Shown: positions 36,674 to 45,480, counted from the first letter of the stretch. The stretch: DNA of 64,000 bases from Polaribacter sp. L3A8 (GCF_009796785.1 NZ_CP047026.1:3144501-3208500); one strand, 5' to 3'. The notes: generated by a model from the letters alone, not told the origin. Numbers and translations: made by a program.

Positions 36674-38440
36674 TTATAATTTAAATATTTCGGATAAACT
36701 ATGAGCGTCTAAACCAAGTTTTTCTTGAAGTTTTAATACACTTCCATGTTCAATAAACGCATCAGGAATACCTAACATTTTTATTTTATGTTGATAATTA
36801 TTCTGGGATGCAAACTCTAAAATAGCACTACCAAAACCACCTTTTATAGTGCCATCTTCAACCGTAAAAATAGTTGTATGTTTTTTAAATATTTGATGTA
36901 ATAAGTTTTCATCCAAAGGTTTTACAAAACGCATGTCATAATGAGAAAAATCTGATGAATTATCAATCAAATCTAGTGCTTCAGAAACATTTTTAGAAAT
37001 GGTTCCTATAGATAAAATAGCTGTTTTATTACCCTCTTGTAAACAAACTCCTTTTCCTAGTGCTATTTTTTCAAAAGGTTTTTTCCAGTCTATAATCGTT
37101 CCTACTCCTCTTGGGTATCGAATGGCAATTGGGTTTTTTAAACCTAATTGGGCAGTATATAGAATATTACGCAATTCAATTTCGTTTCTTGGTGCAAAAA
37201 CAATCAAATTAGGAATTAAACGTAAATACGCTAAATCGAAAACACCATGATGCGTTGCGCCATCTTCTCCTACCAAACCAGCTCTGTCTAAACAGAAAAT
37301 AACCGGTAGGTTTTGCAAAGCAACATCATGAATTACTTGATCGTATGCACGTTGTAAAAACGTAGAATAAATATTACAAAAAGGCACTAAACCTTGCGTT
37401 GCCATACCTGCCGCTAAAGTTACAGCATGTTGTTCTGCAATACCAACATCAAAAGTTCTCTTTGGGTGCTTTTCTAACATGAATTTTAGAGAACCTCCCG
37501 TTAACATCGCTGGAGTTATACCAACAATTTTATCATTTTTATCAGCCAATTCTACTACTGTTTTCCCAAAAACATCTTGATATTTTGTGTATAAGCTTTT
37601 TGCTATTTTTAATCGCTCTCCAGAAATTTTATCAAATTTACCAGGTGCATGATAGGTTACTTGATCTTCTTCAGCTTGCTGTAAACCTTTTCCTTTTGTA
37701 GTAATTACATGTAAGAATTTTGGACCTTTAACATCTTTTAATCTTTTTAATTCTGATAAAACTTTCGGTAAATCATGTCCATCAATTGGGCCTGAATAAT
37801 CAAAATTTAAGGCTTTTATAATATTGTTTTGTACAGCAAGTCTTTTATCTGTTTTAACCTTTGTTAAATACTCTTTTAAAGCACCAACAGAAGGATCAAT
37901 ACCAATAGCATTATCATTTAAAATGATGAGTAAATTAGCTTTAGAAACACCTGCATGGTTTAAGGCTTCAAAAGCCATTCCGCTTGCAATAGAAGCATCT
38001 CCAATAACCGCAATATGATGTTTTTCTGTTGCGCCTTTTATGTTAGAAGCAATTGCCATTCCTAAGGCAGCAGAAATAGAGGTCGATGAATGTCCTACGC
38101 CAAAAGCGTCAAATTCACTTTCTTTTCTTGACGGAAAACCCGCAATTCCTCCCAATTGTCTGTTGGTATGAAAAATGTCTTTTCTGCCGGTTAAAATTTT
38201 ATGCCCGTATGCTTGGTGGCCAACATCCCAAACTAATAAATCATGAGGAGTATCAAATAAATAATGCAAAGCAATCGTTAATTCAACAACTCCTAAACTA
38301 GCGCCTAAATGTCCTTCTTTGGTTGCTACAATATCAATAATAAAATCTCTCAACTCTTTAGCAAGTTGAGGTAATTGTTCTGGATTTAGCTTTCGTAAAT
38401 CTTCTGGGGTTGATATGTTTTTCAACAAATTATTTGTCAT
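36674..38440 (-). CDS. dxs: 1-deoxy-D-xylulose-5-phosphate synthase
   Basis: The thiamine-diphosphate enzyme that starts the methylerythritol phosphate pathway from pyruvate and glyceraldehyde 3-phosphate. The 588-residue protein shows the substrate/TPP region DVGHQAYGHKILTG, the TPP motif IGDASIASGMAFEALNHAG, the central DVGIAEQHAVTLAAG with the catalytic Glu, and the C-terminal transketolase domain. It is a little shorter than the usual 620. The -7-like TACTTTTG box ends only five bases before the ATG, suggesting a nearly leaderless message. Confidence 0.96.
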   Translation of the reverse strand: MTNNLLKNISTPEDLRKLNPEQLPQLAKELRDFIIDIVATKEGHLGASLGVVELTIALHYLFDTPHDLLVWDVGHQAYGHKILTGRKDIFHTNRQLGGIAGFPSRKESEFDAFGVGHSSTSISAALGMAIASNIKGATEKHHIAVIGDASIASGMAFEALNHAGVSKANLLIILNDNAIGIDPSVGALKEYLTKVKTDKRLAVQNNIIKALNFDYSGPIDGHDLPKVLSELKRLKDVKGPKFLHVITTKGKGLQQAEEDQVTYHAPGKFDKISGERLKIAKSLYTKYQDVFGKTVVELADKNDKIVGITPAMLTGGSLKFMLEKHPKRTFDVGIAEQHAVTLAAGMATQGLVPFCNIYSTFLQRAYDQVIHDVALQNLPVIFCLDRAGLVGEDGATHHGVFDLAYLRLIPNLIVFAPRNEIELRNILYTAQLGLKNPIAIRYPRGVGTIIDWKKPFEKIALGKGVCLQEGNKTAILSIGTISKNVSEALDLIDNSSDFSHYDMRFVKPLDENLLHQIFKKHTTIFTVEDGTIKGGFGSAILEFASQNNYQHKIKMLGIPDAFIEHGSVLKLQEKLGLDAHSLSEIFKL

Positions 38441-38499
38441 AAAGACAAAAGTACGATTTTGGCGTCAAAAAGTTTTTGTAATATTGAAAACTTAAATTA

Positions 38500-38955
38500 A
38501 TGACAATGATTCAACCTTTTGACGATACTTATTTTATGAGAAAAGCTTTGCAAGAAGCCGAAATTGCCTTTGATAAAGGAGAAGTGCCAGTTGGAGCAAT
38601 TATTGTTTTTAAAGATCAGATTATTGCAAGAGCTCATAATTTAACCGAAACTTTAAATGATGTAACCGCGCATGCAGAAATGCAGGCTTTTACGGCTGCT
38701 GCAGATTTTTTAGGCGGAAAATATTTAAAAGATTGTGTGTTGTATGTAACTTTAGAGCCTTGCCAAATGTGTGCTGGTGCCAGTTATTGGGCGCAAATTG
38801 GTAAGATTGTTTATGGAGCATCAGAACCAGAAAGAGGATTTAAGAATTTAAATACTACGTTGCATCCAAAAACAAAAGTGGTAGCAGGTATTTTAGAAAA
38901 TGAATGTGCTCAGCTCTTAAAACGTTTTTTTGTAGAAAAACGGAACTTAAATTAA
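38500..38955 (+). CDS. tadA: tRNA-specific adenosine deaminase (TadA type)
   Basis: A 151-residue zinc-dependent cytidine/deoxycytidylate-deaminase-fold enzyme, with the HAEMQAF motif (zinc His and catalytic Glu) and the LEPCQMCAGA zinc cysteines. It should deaminate adenosine 34 of tRNA-Arg to inosine. VPVGAIIVFKDQIIARAHN at the N-terminus is typical of TadA. It is divergent from dxs. Guanine deaminases share the fold, but the overall pattern favours TadA. Confidence 0.9.
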   Translation: MTMIQPFDDTYFMRKALQEAEIAFDKGEVPVGAIIVFKDQIIARAHNLTETLNDVTAHAEMQAFTAAADFLGGKYLKDCVLYVTLEPCQMCAGASYWAQIGKIVYGASEPERGFKNLNTTLHPKTKVVAGILENECAQLLKRFFVEKRNLN

Positions 38956-39055
38956 TTTTGATATTGTTAAATATTTAATAAAAAAATCTTAAAAATTTGT
39001 GAGATAAGTTGTTTTAAAGAAACTTTACGAGAATTAATTCAAACTTTATCACCAC

Positions 39056-41557
39056 ATGAAAAAATTCTTACTTTTATTCTTGTCTTTCTTTACTGCTTTA
39101 GTAATTAATGCACAAGAAACACCAGTTCCCAATTACAGAGCAGCCGCTAAATATTCTCCAAAAAATTTGGCTAAAATGGTACACTCTACAACGGTAAGTC
39201 CACATTGGTTAAAAAAAGGAAATCGTTTTTGGTATGCTTATAAAACATCCGAAGGTTCTAATTATTATTTAGTAGACGCAGATAAGAAATCTAAAAAAGT
39301 ACTTTTTGATAACGTAAAAATGGCAAAGTGGTTAACAGAAATCACTAAAGATCCTTACGATGCAAAACACCTACCAAAGTTTAGCTTTAAATTTAATAAA
39401 GCAGAAAATGCCATTCGTTTTAGAGTAACTTCTACAGAAGAAGTTGAAGTTATTGATGATAAAAAAGAGGTAAAAAAAGACTCTGTATCATCAAAAAAAG
39501 GAAAAAGTAAGAAACCTAAAATGGAGAAAAAAGTTTACCATTTAGAATATAAGTTAGGTGGAAATGGTTTAACAATTATTGATAATATAAAGAAAGAAAA
39601 AGAAGAATGGAAAAAATGGGCAAACATAGCGCCAGATAGTTCTATTGTTTTGTATTCTAAGAATTACAATTTGTATTGGATGGATAAAATAAACTTTAAA
39701 AAGTTTATTAAAGATGAAAAAGACAGTACGGTTGTAGAAAACCAATGGACTAAAGATGGTGAAGAAAACTATGGCTACGGAGGTGGTTCTAGAGGAAAAG
39801 ATAATGTAGATAAAGAAAAAAATAAAGACAAAAGAAACGGAGTTGGTGGTGTTTGGTCTCACGATTCTAAGAAATTTGTTTTTCAAAAATCAGATGCTAG
39901 ACATATTAAAGATTTGTGGGTAATTAATTCTACAGGTAAAAAAAGACCAACGTTAGAAACTTATAAGTATCACATGCCAGGAGAACAAGAATATTATAAA
40001 TCTGAATTATTGATTTTTGATATTCCTACAAAAACGCATGTAAAAGTACCTTTAGATACGATTAAGCAACAAAGTATTTCTGTTTTTAAAGCGCCAAGAA
40101 AACAATCTAGTAGAGATGATGATTTTAAACCAACTTTATTGCTTTCTAAAAAAGGAAAAGTATATTTCAGTGTTATTTCTAGAGACCGTAAAAAGTATGA
40201 TATTAATGTTGCTGATATAAATACAGGAACCTACAAAACCTTAATTGAAGAACGTTTTAATACGTATATAGAAGCACGTCCGTTAATTTTATTGAACAAT
40301 GAAAAAGAAATGTTGCATTGGGCAGAACGCGATGGTTGGGCACATTTTTATTTATATGATTCAGAAGGAAACTTAAAGAACCAAGTTACAGAAGGCGATT
40401 ATCATGTTGCTAATTTTGAAGGTTTAAATGAAAGTACAAGAACGTTGTATTTTTCTGCAAACGGAGTAAATAAAGAGCAAGATCCGTATTATGCACATAC
40501 CTATAAAATTAATTTGAATGGAACGGGATTGAAAACTTTAAACCCGGGAGATTTTACGGCAAGTACAAATATGGCAGATTCTAATCAGTATTTTATTAGT
40601 AATTTTTCTAGAGTAAATACTGTGCCAAAATCGGAAGTTAGAGATGCTAACGGGCGTAAAGTAATGGATTTAGAAACAGCAGATTTATCGCAGTTATTTG
40701 CATCAGGATATAAATTTCCAGAAACGTTTAAAGTGAAAGCAGATGACGGAATTACCGACATTTATGGAGTTATGTACAAGCCATTTGATATGGATTCTAC
40801 TATGGTTTATCCTTTATTAGAGTATGTTTATCCTGGTCCACAGACAGAAGCGGTAAACAAATCTTTTTCTTACAGAATGGATCGTTTAGATAGAATGGCA
40901 CAGGTTGGTTTTATAGTAATTACCTTAGGAAACAGAGGTGGGCATCCAGACAGATCTAAATGGTATCATAATTATGGTTATGGAAATTTACGTGATTATG
41001 GTTTGGCTGATAAAAAGTATGTAGCACAACAATTGGCAAACAAACACAAGTTTATAGATATTGAAAAAGTAGGGATTTACGGTCATTCTGGTGGTGGATT
41101 TATGTCTACAGCAGCTATGTTAGTATACCCAGACTTTTTTAAAGCAGCTGTTTCATCCGCAGGAAACCATGATAATAATGTGTACAATTCTTGGTGGAGT
41201 GAAACGCATCATGGTGTAAAAGAAGAAATTGATGAGAAAGGAAAAATTTCTTATAAATATAAAATTGACACCAATCCATCTTTGGCAAAAAATTTAAAAG
41301 GACATTTAATGTTGATTCATGGAGATATGGATAATAACGTAAATCCTGCAGGAACAATTAGAATGGCAAACGAATTAATTAAAGCTCATAAACGTTTTAA
41401 ATATATGATTATGCCAGGGCAAAGACATGGTTTTGGAAGTATGACAGAGTATTCTTTTTGGTTAAGAGCAGATCATTTTAGTAAGTATTTGTTAGGTAAA
41501 GAAGCTACAGATGTAGATTTTATGTATATGAATCTAGATGAACCAAAGAATAAATAA
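39056..41557 (+). CDS. S9 family prolyl oligopeptidase (DPP4-like)
   Basis: An 833-residue exported serine peptidase. The signal peptide is MKKFLLLFLSFFTALVINAQ. The middle part (about 40-570) is the DPPIV-type beta-propeller, with low-complexity Lys/Asp/Gly stretches (about 140-165 and 230-265) that look like surface loops. The C-terminal alpha/beta-hydrolase has the triad S678 (YGHSGGGF), D759 (HGDMDNNVNP) and H791 (PGQRHGFG). It should release dipeptides or short peptides in the periplasm. It stands alone, followed by a terminator. Confidence 0.92.
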   Translation: MKKFLLLFLSFFTALVINAQETPVPNYRAAAKYSPKNLAKMVHSTTVSPHWLKKGNRFWYAYKTSEGSNYYLVDADKKSKKVLFDNVKMAKWLTEITKDPYDAKHLPKFSFKFNKAENAIRFRVTSTEEVEVIDDKKEVKKDSVSSKKGKSKKPKMEKKVYHLEYKLGGNGLTIIDNIKKEKEEWKKWANIAPDSSIVLYSKNYNLYWMDKINFKKFIKDEKDSTVVENQWTKDGEENYGYGGGSRGKDNVDKEKNKDKRNGVGGVWSHDSKKFVFQKSDARHIKDLWVINSTGKKRPTLETYKYHMPGEQEYYKSELLIFDIPTKTHVKVPLDTIKQQSISVFKAPRKQSSRDDDFKPTLLLSKKGKVYFSVISRDRKKYDINVADINTGTYKTLIEERFNTYIEARPLILLNNEKEMLHWAERDGWAHFYLYDSEGNLKNQVTEGDYHVANFEGLNESTRTLYFSANGVNKEQDPYYAHTYKINLNGTGLKTLNPGDFTASTNMADSNQYFISNFSRVNTVPKSEVRDANGRKVMDLETADLSQLFASGYKFPETFKVKADDGITDIYGVMYKPFDMDSTMVYPLLEYVYPGPQTEAVNKSFSYRMDRLDRMAQVGFIVITLGNRGGHPDRSKWYHNYGYGNLRDYGLADKKYVAQQLANKHKFIDIEKVGIYGHSGGGFMSTAAMLVYPDFFKAAVSSAGNHDNNVYNSWWSETHHGVKEEIDEKGKISYKYKIDTNPSLAKNLKGHLMLIHGDMDNNVNPAGTIRMANELIKAHKRFKYMIMPGQRHGFGSMTEYSFWLRADHFSKYLLGKEATDVDFMYMNLDEPKNK

Positions 41558-41578
41558 TATTTGTCTGTTCAAACGTAA

Positions 41579-41606
41579 TTTGTCAGTTCGAGCGCAGTCG
41601 AGAACT
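41579..41606. repeat. Short probable dispersed repeat
   Basis: The segment TTTGTCAGTTCGAGCGCAG and the following TCGAGAAC look like an intergenic sequence family I have often seen in flavobacterial genomes. Only one copy is in this window, so the assignment rests on memory. Confidence 0.35.
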
Positions 41607-41617
41607 AAATAAAAGTA

Positions 41618-41648
41618 AAAACTCCGAATGAAAATTCGGAGTTTTTTT
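41618..41648 (+). terminator. Terminator downstream of the S9 peptidase gene
   Basis: ACTCCGAAT (41621-41629) pairs with ATTCGGAGT (41634-41642) around a GAAA tetraloop, with a T-run after it. Confidence 0.88.
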
Positions 41649-41699
41649 ATGTTGTTGAATTATCAATAAATTTTATGAAGAAAAGAGCTGTTTTTATTC

Positions 41700-43038
41700 G
41701 GCACTGTCTCATAAAGTGTGTAAGTTTTAAAAACTCAGGATTGTTCAAATCCTGAGTTTTTTATTTTTATTAACTTTAAATTTTATATACTTATGAGACC
41801 AGAAGATTTATTAAACGATGATTTTTTAAAACAATTTAACAACGGATCAGAGCTAACCAGCTTCATCGAACAACTTCACAAACGAGGAGTTGAAAAGATT
41901 TTAGAAGGCGAACTCGATGCTCATTTAGATTATGATAAACATCAAAAAAGTAAAGCAAATAACTTACGAAATGGCTACACTAAAAAGAAGCTAAAAACTA
42001 CTTTAGGGTAGACAGAAATACAAGTGCCAAGAGATCGTAATAGTTCTTTTAATCCAATGATTATAAAGAAAAGACAAAGTACTGCGGATGGTGTCGAAAA
42101 TGTTATTATCTCATTGTATGCCAAAGGGATGAGCAATATTGATATCGAAGAACAAATCTGAGAACTCTATAATTTTAATGTATCTACTTCCACAATTTCA
42201 AGAATAACTGACGCTATCACCACTGATGTTATCGCTTGGAAAAATAGACCATTAGAGACTACTTATTTAATTGTTTGGATGGATGGAATTGTTTTTAAAG
42301 TACGAGAAAACTCTAAAGTAATTAACAAAACCATTTACATTGCTGTTGGGCTTAGAACAGATGGCAAAAAAGAAGTTTTAGGTTTGTGGTTGGGTAAAAA
42401 TGAATCTTCTGCTTTCTGGATGAGTGTTTTAACTGATATAAAAGCCAGAGGAACTCAAGATATACTGATTACTGCAACCGATAATTTAAACGGTTTTACA
42501 GACACTATAAAAACCATTTTCCCGAATTCAACTACTCAAATTTGTGTAGTTCATCAAATTAGAAACTCTTGTCGCTATGTTGTTTGGAAAGATAAAAAAG
42601 CCTTTACAAAAGATATGAAACAAATCTATACAGCTCCAACAAAAGAAGCTGCAAGAGCTGCCTTAAAAGACTTTAAAACCAAATGGGAATCTAAATATTC
42701 TTACGCCATTAGAAGTTGGGAGAATAACTGGGATGAACTTACCGTATTCTTTGATTTTCCAGTGGAAATTAGAACTATTATTTATACCACAAATTTAATA
42801 GAAAATCTAAACGGAAAAATTAGAAAATACACCAAAAATAAACTCTCTTTTCCAACTGATGATGCAGTGATGAAATCTGTATATTTAGCAGTAAGAGAAA
42901 GCACTAAAAAATGGAAAATGCCAATTAGAAATTGGGGAATTATTCTAAACCAATTTTTAGCTATATTTGAAAACAGGATTAAACTATAAATAAGTTAACC
43001 CTGATTTTTTGAACTTACACAGTTTTTAGGATAGTGTC
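41700..43038 (+). mobile_element. IS256-family insertion sequence, transposase decayed
   Basis: A 1339-bp element. The left end GGCACTGTCTC and the right end (reverse complement GACACTATCCT) form imperfect inverted repeats that continue inward through GTGTAAGTT. It is flanked by an exact 8-bp target duplication TTTTATTC (41692-41699 and 43039-43046). A strong hairpin near the left end (41731-41759, AAACTCAGGATT/AATCCTGAGTTT) probably blocks read-through transcription into the transposase. The right target copy contains the native stop codon of the neighbouring parE-type toxin gene. Confidence 0.92.
41793..42989 (+). pseudogene. IS256-family transposase with two nonsense codons
   Basis: The frame from 41793 to 42989 would encode 398 residues, the normal IS256 transposase length, but has TAG at 42009-42011 and TGA at 42159-42161. 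No frameshift is present: translation on both sides of each stop matches the family (DAHLDYDKHQKSKANNLRNG before; VPRDRNSSFNPMIIKKRQ between; the DDE region with [18 protein letters not shown] and [10 protein letters not shown] after). Both stops can arise by one base change, the second from an Arg codon in the EEQI-ELYNF context. The element should be unable to move without a helper or read-through. Confidence 0.9.
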
Positions 43039-43109
43039 TTTTATTCTGTTATTTTTTGTTTTAAGTCCATTCTTTCGTGTAGTATTCTCGTTATTTCAAT
43101 ATAATCTTT

Positions 43110-44069
43110 TAGAGGTCAGTAGTTAGTTACATATAATTTTGTGCTGCTCTACTTTATCCTTTTGAACCATTTTTGTTATTAAGTTATTGAATATTGTTGC
43201 TTTACTTTGTGATCGATTAATTCTAAAACAAAATTCATTAAAATATCTATTTAGATTAAAGTCACTTACCCAAGAATACGTTGTTCTTATCCAAGATTTC
43301 ACCTGATGAATCATTGTATGAAGTGCTTTAAAATTCATACCTCCATTACTTTCTATTTGAGTAATATTATAAGCTTTCGCAATAGGTCTGTAACCTCTCC
43401 ATTTGTCGGTTATCACTTTAGCTTTTCGACTGATATGATTCACAAAAATATATTGCAAAGAACTAGCTGAAAAATCTTCGATTCTCATGGCATACATTCT
43501 TTTAACTTTTCCATCTTGAGTTAGTTCAACAGCAGTTATAGCTTTCTTTTTCTTAGCATTATAACTTCTTCCTACTTTGTCTTTTTCTCGTCCACCCAAA
43601 ACAAATTCATCTACATGAACAATACCAGTCATAGGACTATTTCCACTACTTTCCATTGCTTCTCTAATTTTGAGCATAAATAAACGGGCTGTCTTTTCTG
43701 TTACGCTAAAACGAACTGCAACATAACTAGCAGAAAGGCTTTTAGTACTTGTACTCATTTCAAAAACAATAAAAAAAGCTTTTCTAACACCAAACTTTAC
43801 CTTGTGAAAAAGTGTGTTTGATGTAGATGATTCTTGATGAGAACAAATATTACATGTACGTGAAAAATCTTTTCTTATTTGAGCCTTGTTATGACCACAT
43901 TTAACACATTGAAATCCATCTTTCCATTTAATATCTGCCAAGTATTTCTTGCAATCTTCATCCGTTTTAAACCCATCAGCAAACTCTAGAAGATTTTGTC
44001 CTTTAAATATATTCATAATATTACTGTATTTGTTGTTTTTAAAGATATGAATTTAAATACTGACCTCTA
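43110..44069 (-). mobile_element. IS1595-family insertion sequence
   Basis: A 960-bp element with perfect 12-bp terminal inverted repeats TAGAGGTCAGTA (43110-43121) and TACTGACCTCTA (44058-44069), flanked by an exact 8-bp target duplication TAATCTTT (43102-43109 and 44070-44077). It inserted into the toxin gene of the parDE-type pair, in the codon for residue 80. Perfect ends and duplication indicate a recent event. Confidence 0.95.
43123..44016 (-). CDS. IS1595-family transposase (ISXO2-like)
   Basis: A 297-residue intact transposase. The N-terminal zinc ribbon (CVKCGHNKAQI... CNICSHQ, residues about 37-63) is typical of IS1595, followed by a helix-turn-helix region and an ISXO2-like DDE domain with VHVDEFVLGGREKD, KVITDKWRGYRPI and an asparagine/His-type third position around HTMIHQVKSWIR. 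No disruption is seen, and the ends are perfect, so the element may be active. Confidence 0.93.
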   Translation of the reverse strand: MNIFKGQNLLEFADGFKTDEDCKKYLADIKWKDGFQCVKCGHNKAQIRKDFSRTCNICSHQESSTSNTLFHKVKFGVRKAFFIVFEMSTSTKSLSASYVAVRFSVTEKTARLFMLKIREAMESSGNSPMTGIVHVDEFVLGGREKDKVGRSYNAKKKKAITAVELTQDGKVKRMYAMRIEDFSASSLQYIFVNHISRKAKVITDKWRGYRPIAKAYNITQIESNGGMNFKALHTMIHQVKSWIRTTYSWVSDFNLNRYFNEFCFRINRSQSKATIFNNLITKMVQKDKVEQHKIICN

Positions 44070-44294
44070 TAATCTTTATTTAAGGTTCTGTAGAATATGA
44101 TGTGTCTATTTGCTTTTATTCCTAGAAGTAGCTTTGATATTCCTTCGTAGTTTTTACCAAAGTCTGGGTTTTTAGCAATTTCGTCACAATAAACAATTAG
44201 ATCATTGTAATATTTATTAGCTTGATTTTCTGACCAAACTTCAAATGTATATTCCCAAATCTTTGATAAATCTGCAACAGCTTTGTTTGTCAGT

Positions 44295-44552
44295 TTATAT
44301 TGAGTCATTCAAGTTCTTTTTGGCTTTTAGAGATTCAAGATGTTTTTTTGGGTCAAAATCGTGAGCTATTCCACTATCAATTCCTTCTTGAATTGCAGTT
44401 TTTAGTGCAATTACTTTACTTTCTTCCTCTTCCAAAAGTCTTAATCCAGCACGAATTACTTCGCTAACATTTTTAAATCGTCCTTGACTGATGCTACTTT
44501 GCACAAATTCGTCAAAATAATTTCCGAGCGATATTGAGGTGTTTTTGTTCAT
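44295..44552 (-). CDS. ParD-family antitoxin
   Basis: An 85-residue type II antitoxin. The N-terminal ribbon-helix-helix region has SISLGNYFDEFVQSSISQGRF, and the family signature follows: NVSEVIRAGLRLLEEEESKV. The acidic/charged C-terminal tail would wrap the toxin. It overlaps the toxin gene by 14 bases in the usual antitoxin-first order. Its promoter carries a perfect palindrome, so autorepression is likely. The partner toxin gene is now broken by IS1595, leaving this antitoxin without a functional target in cis. Confidence 0.9.
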   Translation of the reverse strand: MNKNTSISLGNYFDEFVQSSISQGRFKNVSEVIRAGLRLLEEEESKVIALKTAIQEGIDSGIAHDFDPKKHLESLKAKKNLNDSI

Positions 44553-44569
44553 TTGAGTGCTATTTATAT

Positions 44570-44600
44570 CAAATATACCAAAAATTGGTATATTTTCAAA
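44570..44600 (-). promoter_or_regulatory. parDE promoter with overlapping operator palindrome
   Basis: On the minus strand TTTG (plus 44597-44600) and TATATTTG (plus 44570-44577) are 19 bp apart, a full match to the Bacteroidetes promoter consensus. A perfect 10-bp inverted repeat AATATACCAA / TTGGTATATT (44572-44581 and 44585-44594) overlaps the -7 box and spacer. That is where an autorepressing antitoxin would bind. Confidence 0.8.
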
Positions 44601-44693
44601 ATGGTAAACAATTGAAAATATAATGTCAACCTTCTGTGTTAGATAACATGGGGTTTACAAGTAAATGTTTTTTTGATAAAAAAAAGCGTGCTT

Positions 44694-45128
44694 TTACACT
44701 TTTTTGATAACGCTTGTTACAATTCCCCAGATCATAAAATCATTTTCTTCGGTAATGTTTATAATTGGGTAATTAGGGTTTTCTGGTTGTAACCAAACTT
44801 CGTTTTTTTCTACACGAAGGCGTTTTACAGTAAACTCGCCATCTAAAAAGCAAACCGCAATTTTATTGTTTGTAGGTTCTAAACTTCTGTCTATTACTAA
44901 TAAATCGTTATCATCTAAACCCGCACCAATCATAGATTGTCCTTTTACTTTTGCAAAAAAGGTAGCATCTTTATTCTGAATCAATTCATCATCTAAAGAA
45001 ATTCTAGTTTCTCTAAAATCATCTGCAGGAGAAGGAAAACCAGCAGAAATGCCAACATCAACAAAAACAGCTCCGTTTCCAGAAGAAGTTTTAGGAGTAA
45101 AAAAAGTAAGTGTTTTAGATTCAGTCAT
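44694..45128 (-). CDS. umuD: UmuD-like S24 autoproteolytic subunit
   Basis: A LexA/UmuD-type protein of about 144 residues. From the ATG at 45128 the cleavage site is A29-G30/F31 (ISAGFPSPADDF), the nucleophile is S65 in VKGQSMIGAG and the general base K102 in EFTVKRLR. After RecA-stimulated self-cleavage it would activate the UmuC polymerase encoded upstream on the same strand. The ATG at 45128 is preferred over that at 45140 (four extra residues). Here umuD follows umuC, the reverse of the enteric order, with about 340 bases between. Confidence 0.92.
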   Translation of the reverse strand: MTESKTLTFFTPKTSSGNGAVFVDVGISAGFPSPADDFRETRISLDDELIQNKDATFFAKVKGQSMIGAGLDDNDLLVIDRSLEPTNNKIAVCFLDGEFTVKRLRVEKNEVWLQPENPNYPIINITEENDFMIWGIVTSVIKKV

Positions 45129-45181
45129 AATTGTTTGCAAATTATAACTTTTCTTTAAATGTTTAGACTATTATTTTACAA

Positions 45182-45376
45182 TTAAAATAGGGTCTTACAA
45201 TTGTTGGAGATGTGTCTTGTTTTTTCGAAAAAAGGAAATAACACATAAAAGACATTTTCTCTTTGAATAGGAGTAACTAAAATTCTAGTAGCATTACAAT
45301 TTGGACAAAAATTAGCATCTCCATTTTTATCTTTTTGATAGTTTCTTGTCATTTCGACAGCGTGAGGTACGAACAA
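45182..45376 (-). other. Possible remnant of a small zinc-ribbon gene
   Basis: The open frame here starts inside a palindromic dispersed repeat, so its first dozen codons are not original. The rest reads ANFCPNCNATRILVTPI and then FFEKTRHISNNCKTLF, like a small zinc ribbon in which the first Cys of the second CxxC pair has become Ser. It may be a decayed gene or chance; expression is not supported. Confidence 0.25.
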
Positions 45377-45427
45377 CGAGAAATCTTATGATTATGAGAT
45401 TCCTCCTCGTTCCTCGTTCGGAATGAC
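45348..45427. repeat. Palindromic MITE-like dispersed repeat
   Basis: An 80-bp imperfect palindrome with ends GTCATTTCGA (45348-45357) and TCGGAATGAC (45418-45427), and inner pairing of CGAGAAATCTTA with the GAGATTCCTCCTCG side. It resembles a hairpin family common between genes in Flavobacteriaceae (recognised from memory). It lies between umuC and umuD. Confidence 0.6.
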
Positions 45428-45480
45428 AAGCTGACTTAAAAACGATTTTTTTAGAACTGATTGAGGTAATGCTTAATGCC

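Larger units (their letters stand above)
43041..44308 (-). pseudogene. RelE/ParE-family toxin gene interrupted by an IS1595 element
   Basis: The 5' part (44308 to 44078) encodes 80 native residues of a ParE-like ribosome-independent or RelE-fold toxin (TNKAVADLSKIWEYTFEVWS... IKANRHIIFYRTLNKDY). An IS1595-family element then breaks it; the present frame adds nine element-derived residues and stops at 44039. The lost 3' part survives at 43041-43101: joining across one copy of the 8-bp target duplication restores IEITRILHERMDLKQKITE and a TAA stop, giving a normal 99-residue toxin. The lost C-terminus contains the conserved arginine/histidine-rich strand, so the present product is probably inactive. 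The antitoxin gene overlaps its start by 14 bases. Confidence 0.9.

Noticed and set aside
42009..42161. Programmed read-through or recoding in the IS256 transposase
   Set aside because: IS256 transposases are not known to use recoding, and two different stops (TAG and TGA) fit simple decay better.
44694..45140. LexA repressor instead of UmuD
   Set aside because: There is no N-terminal winged-helix DNA-binding domain; the protein has only the S24 part, and a UmuC polymerase gene is adjacent.
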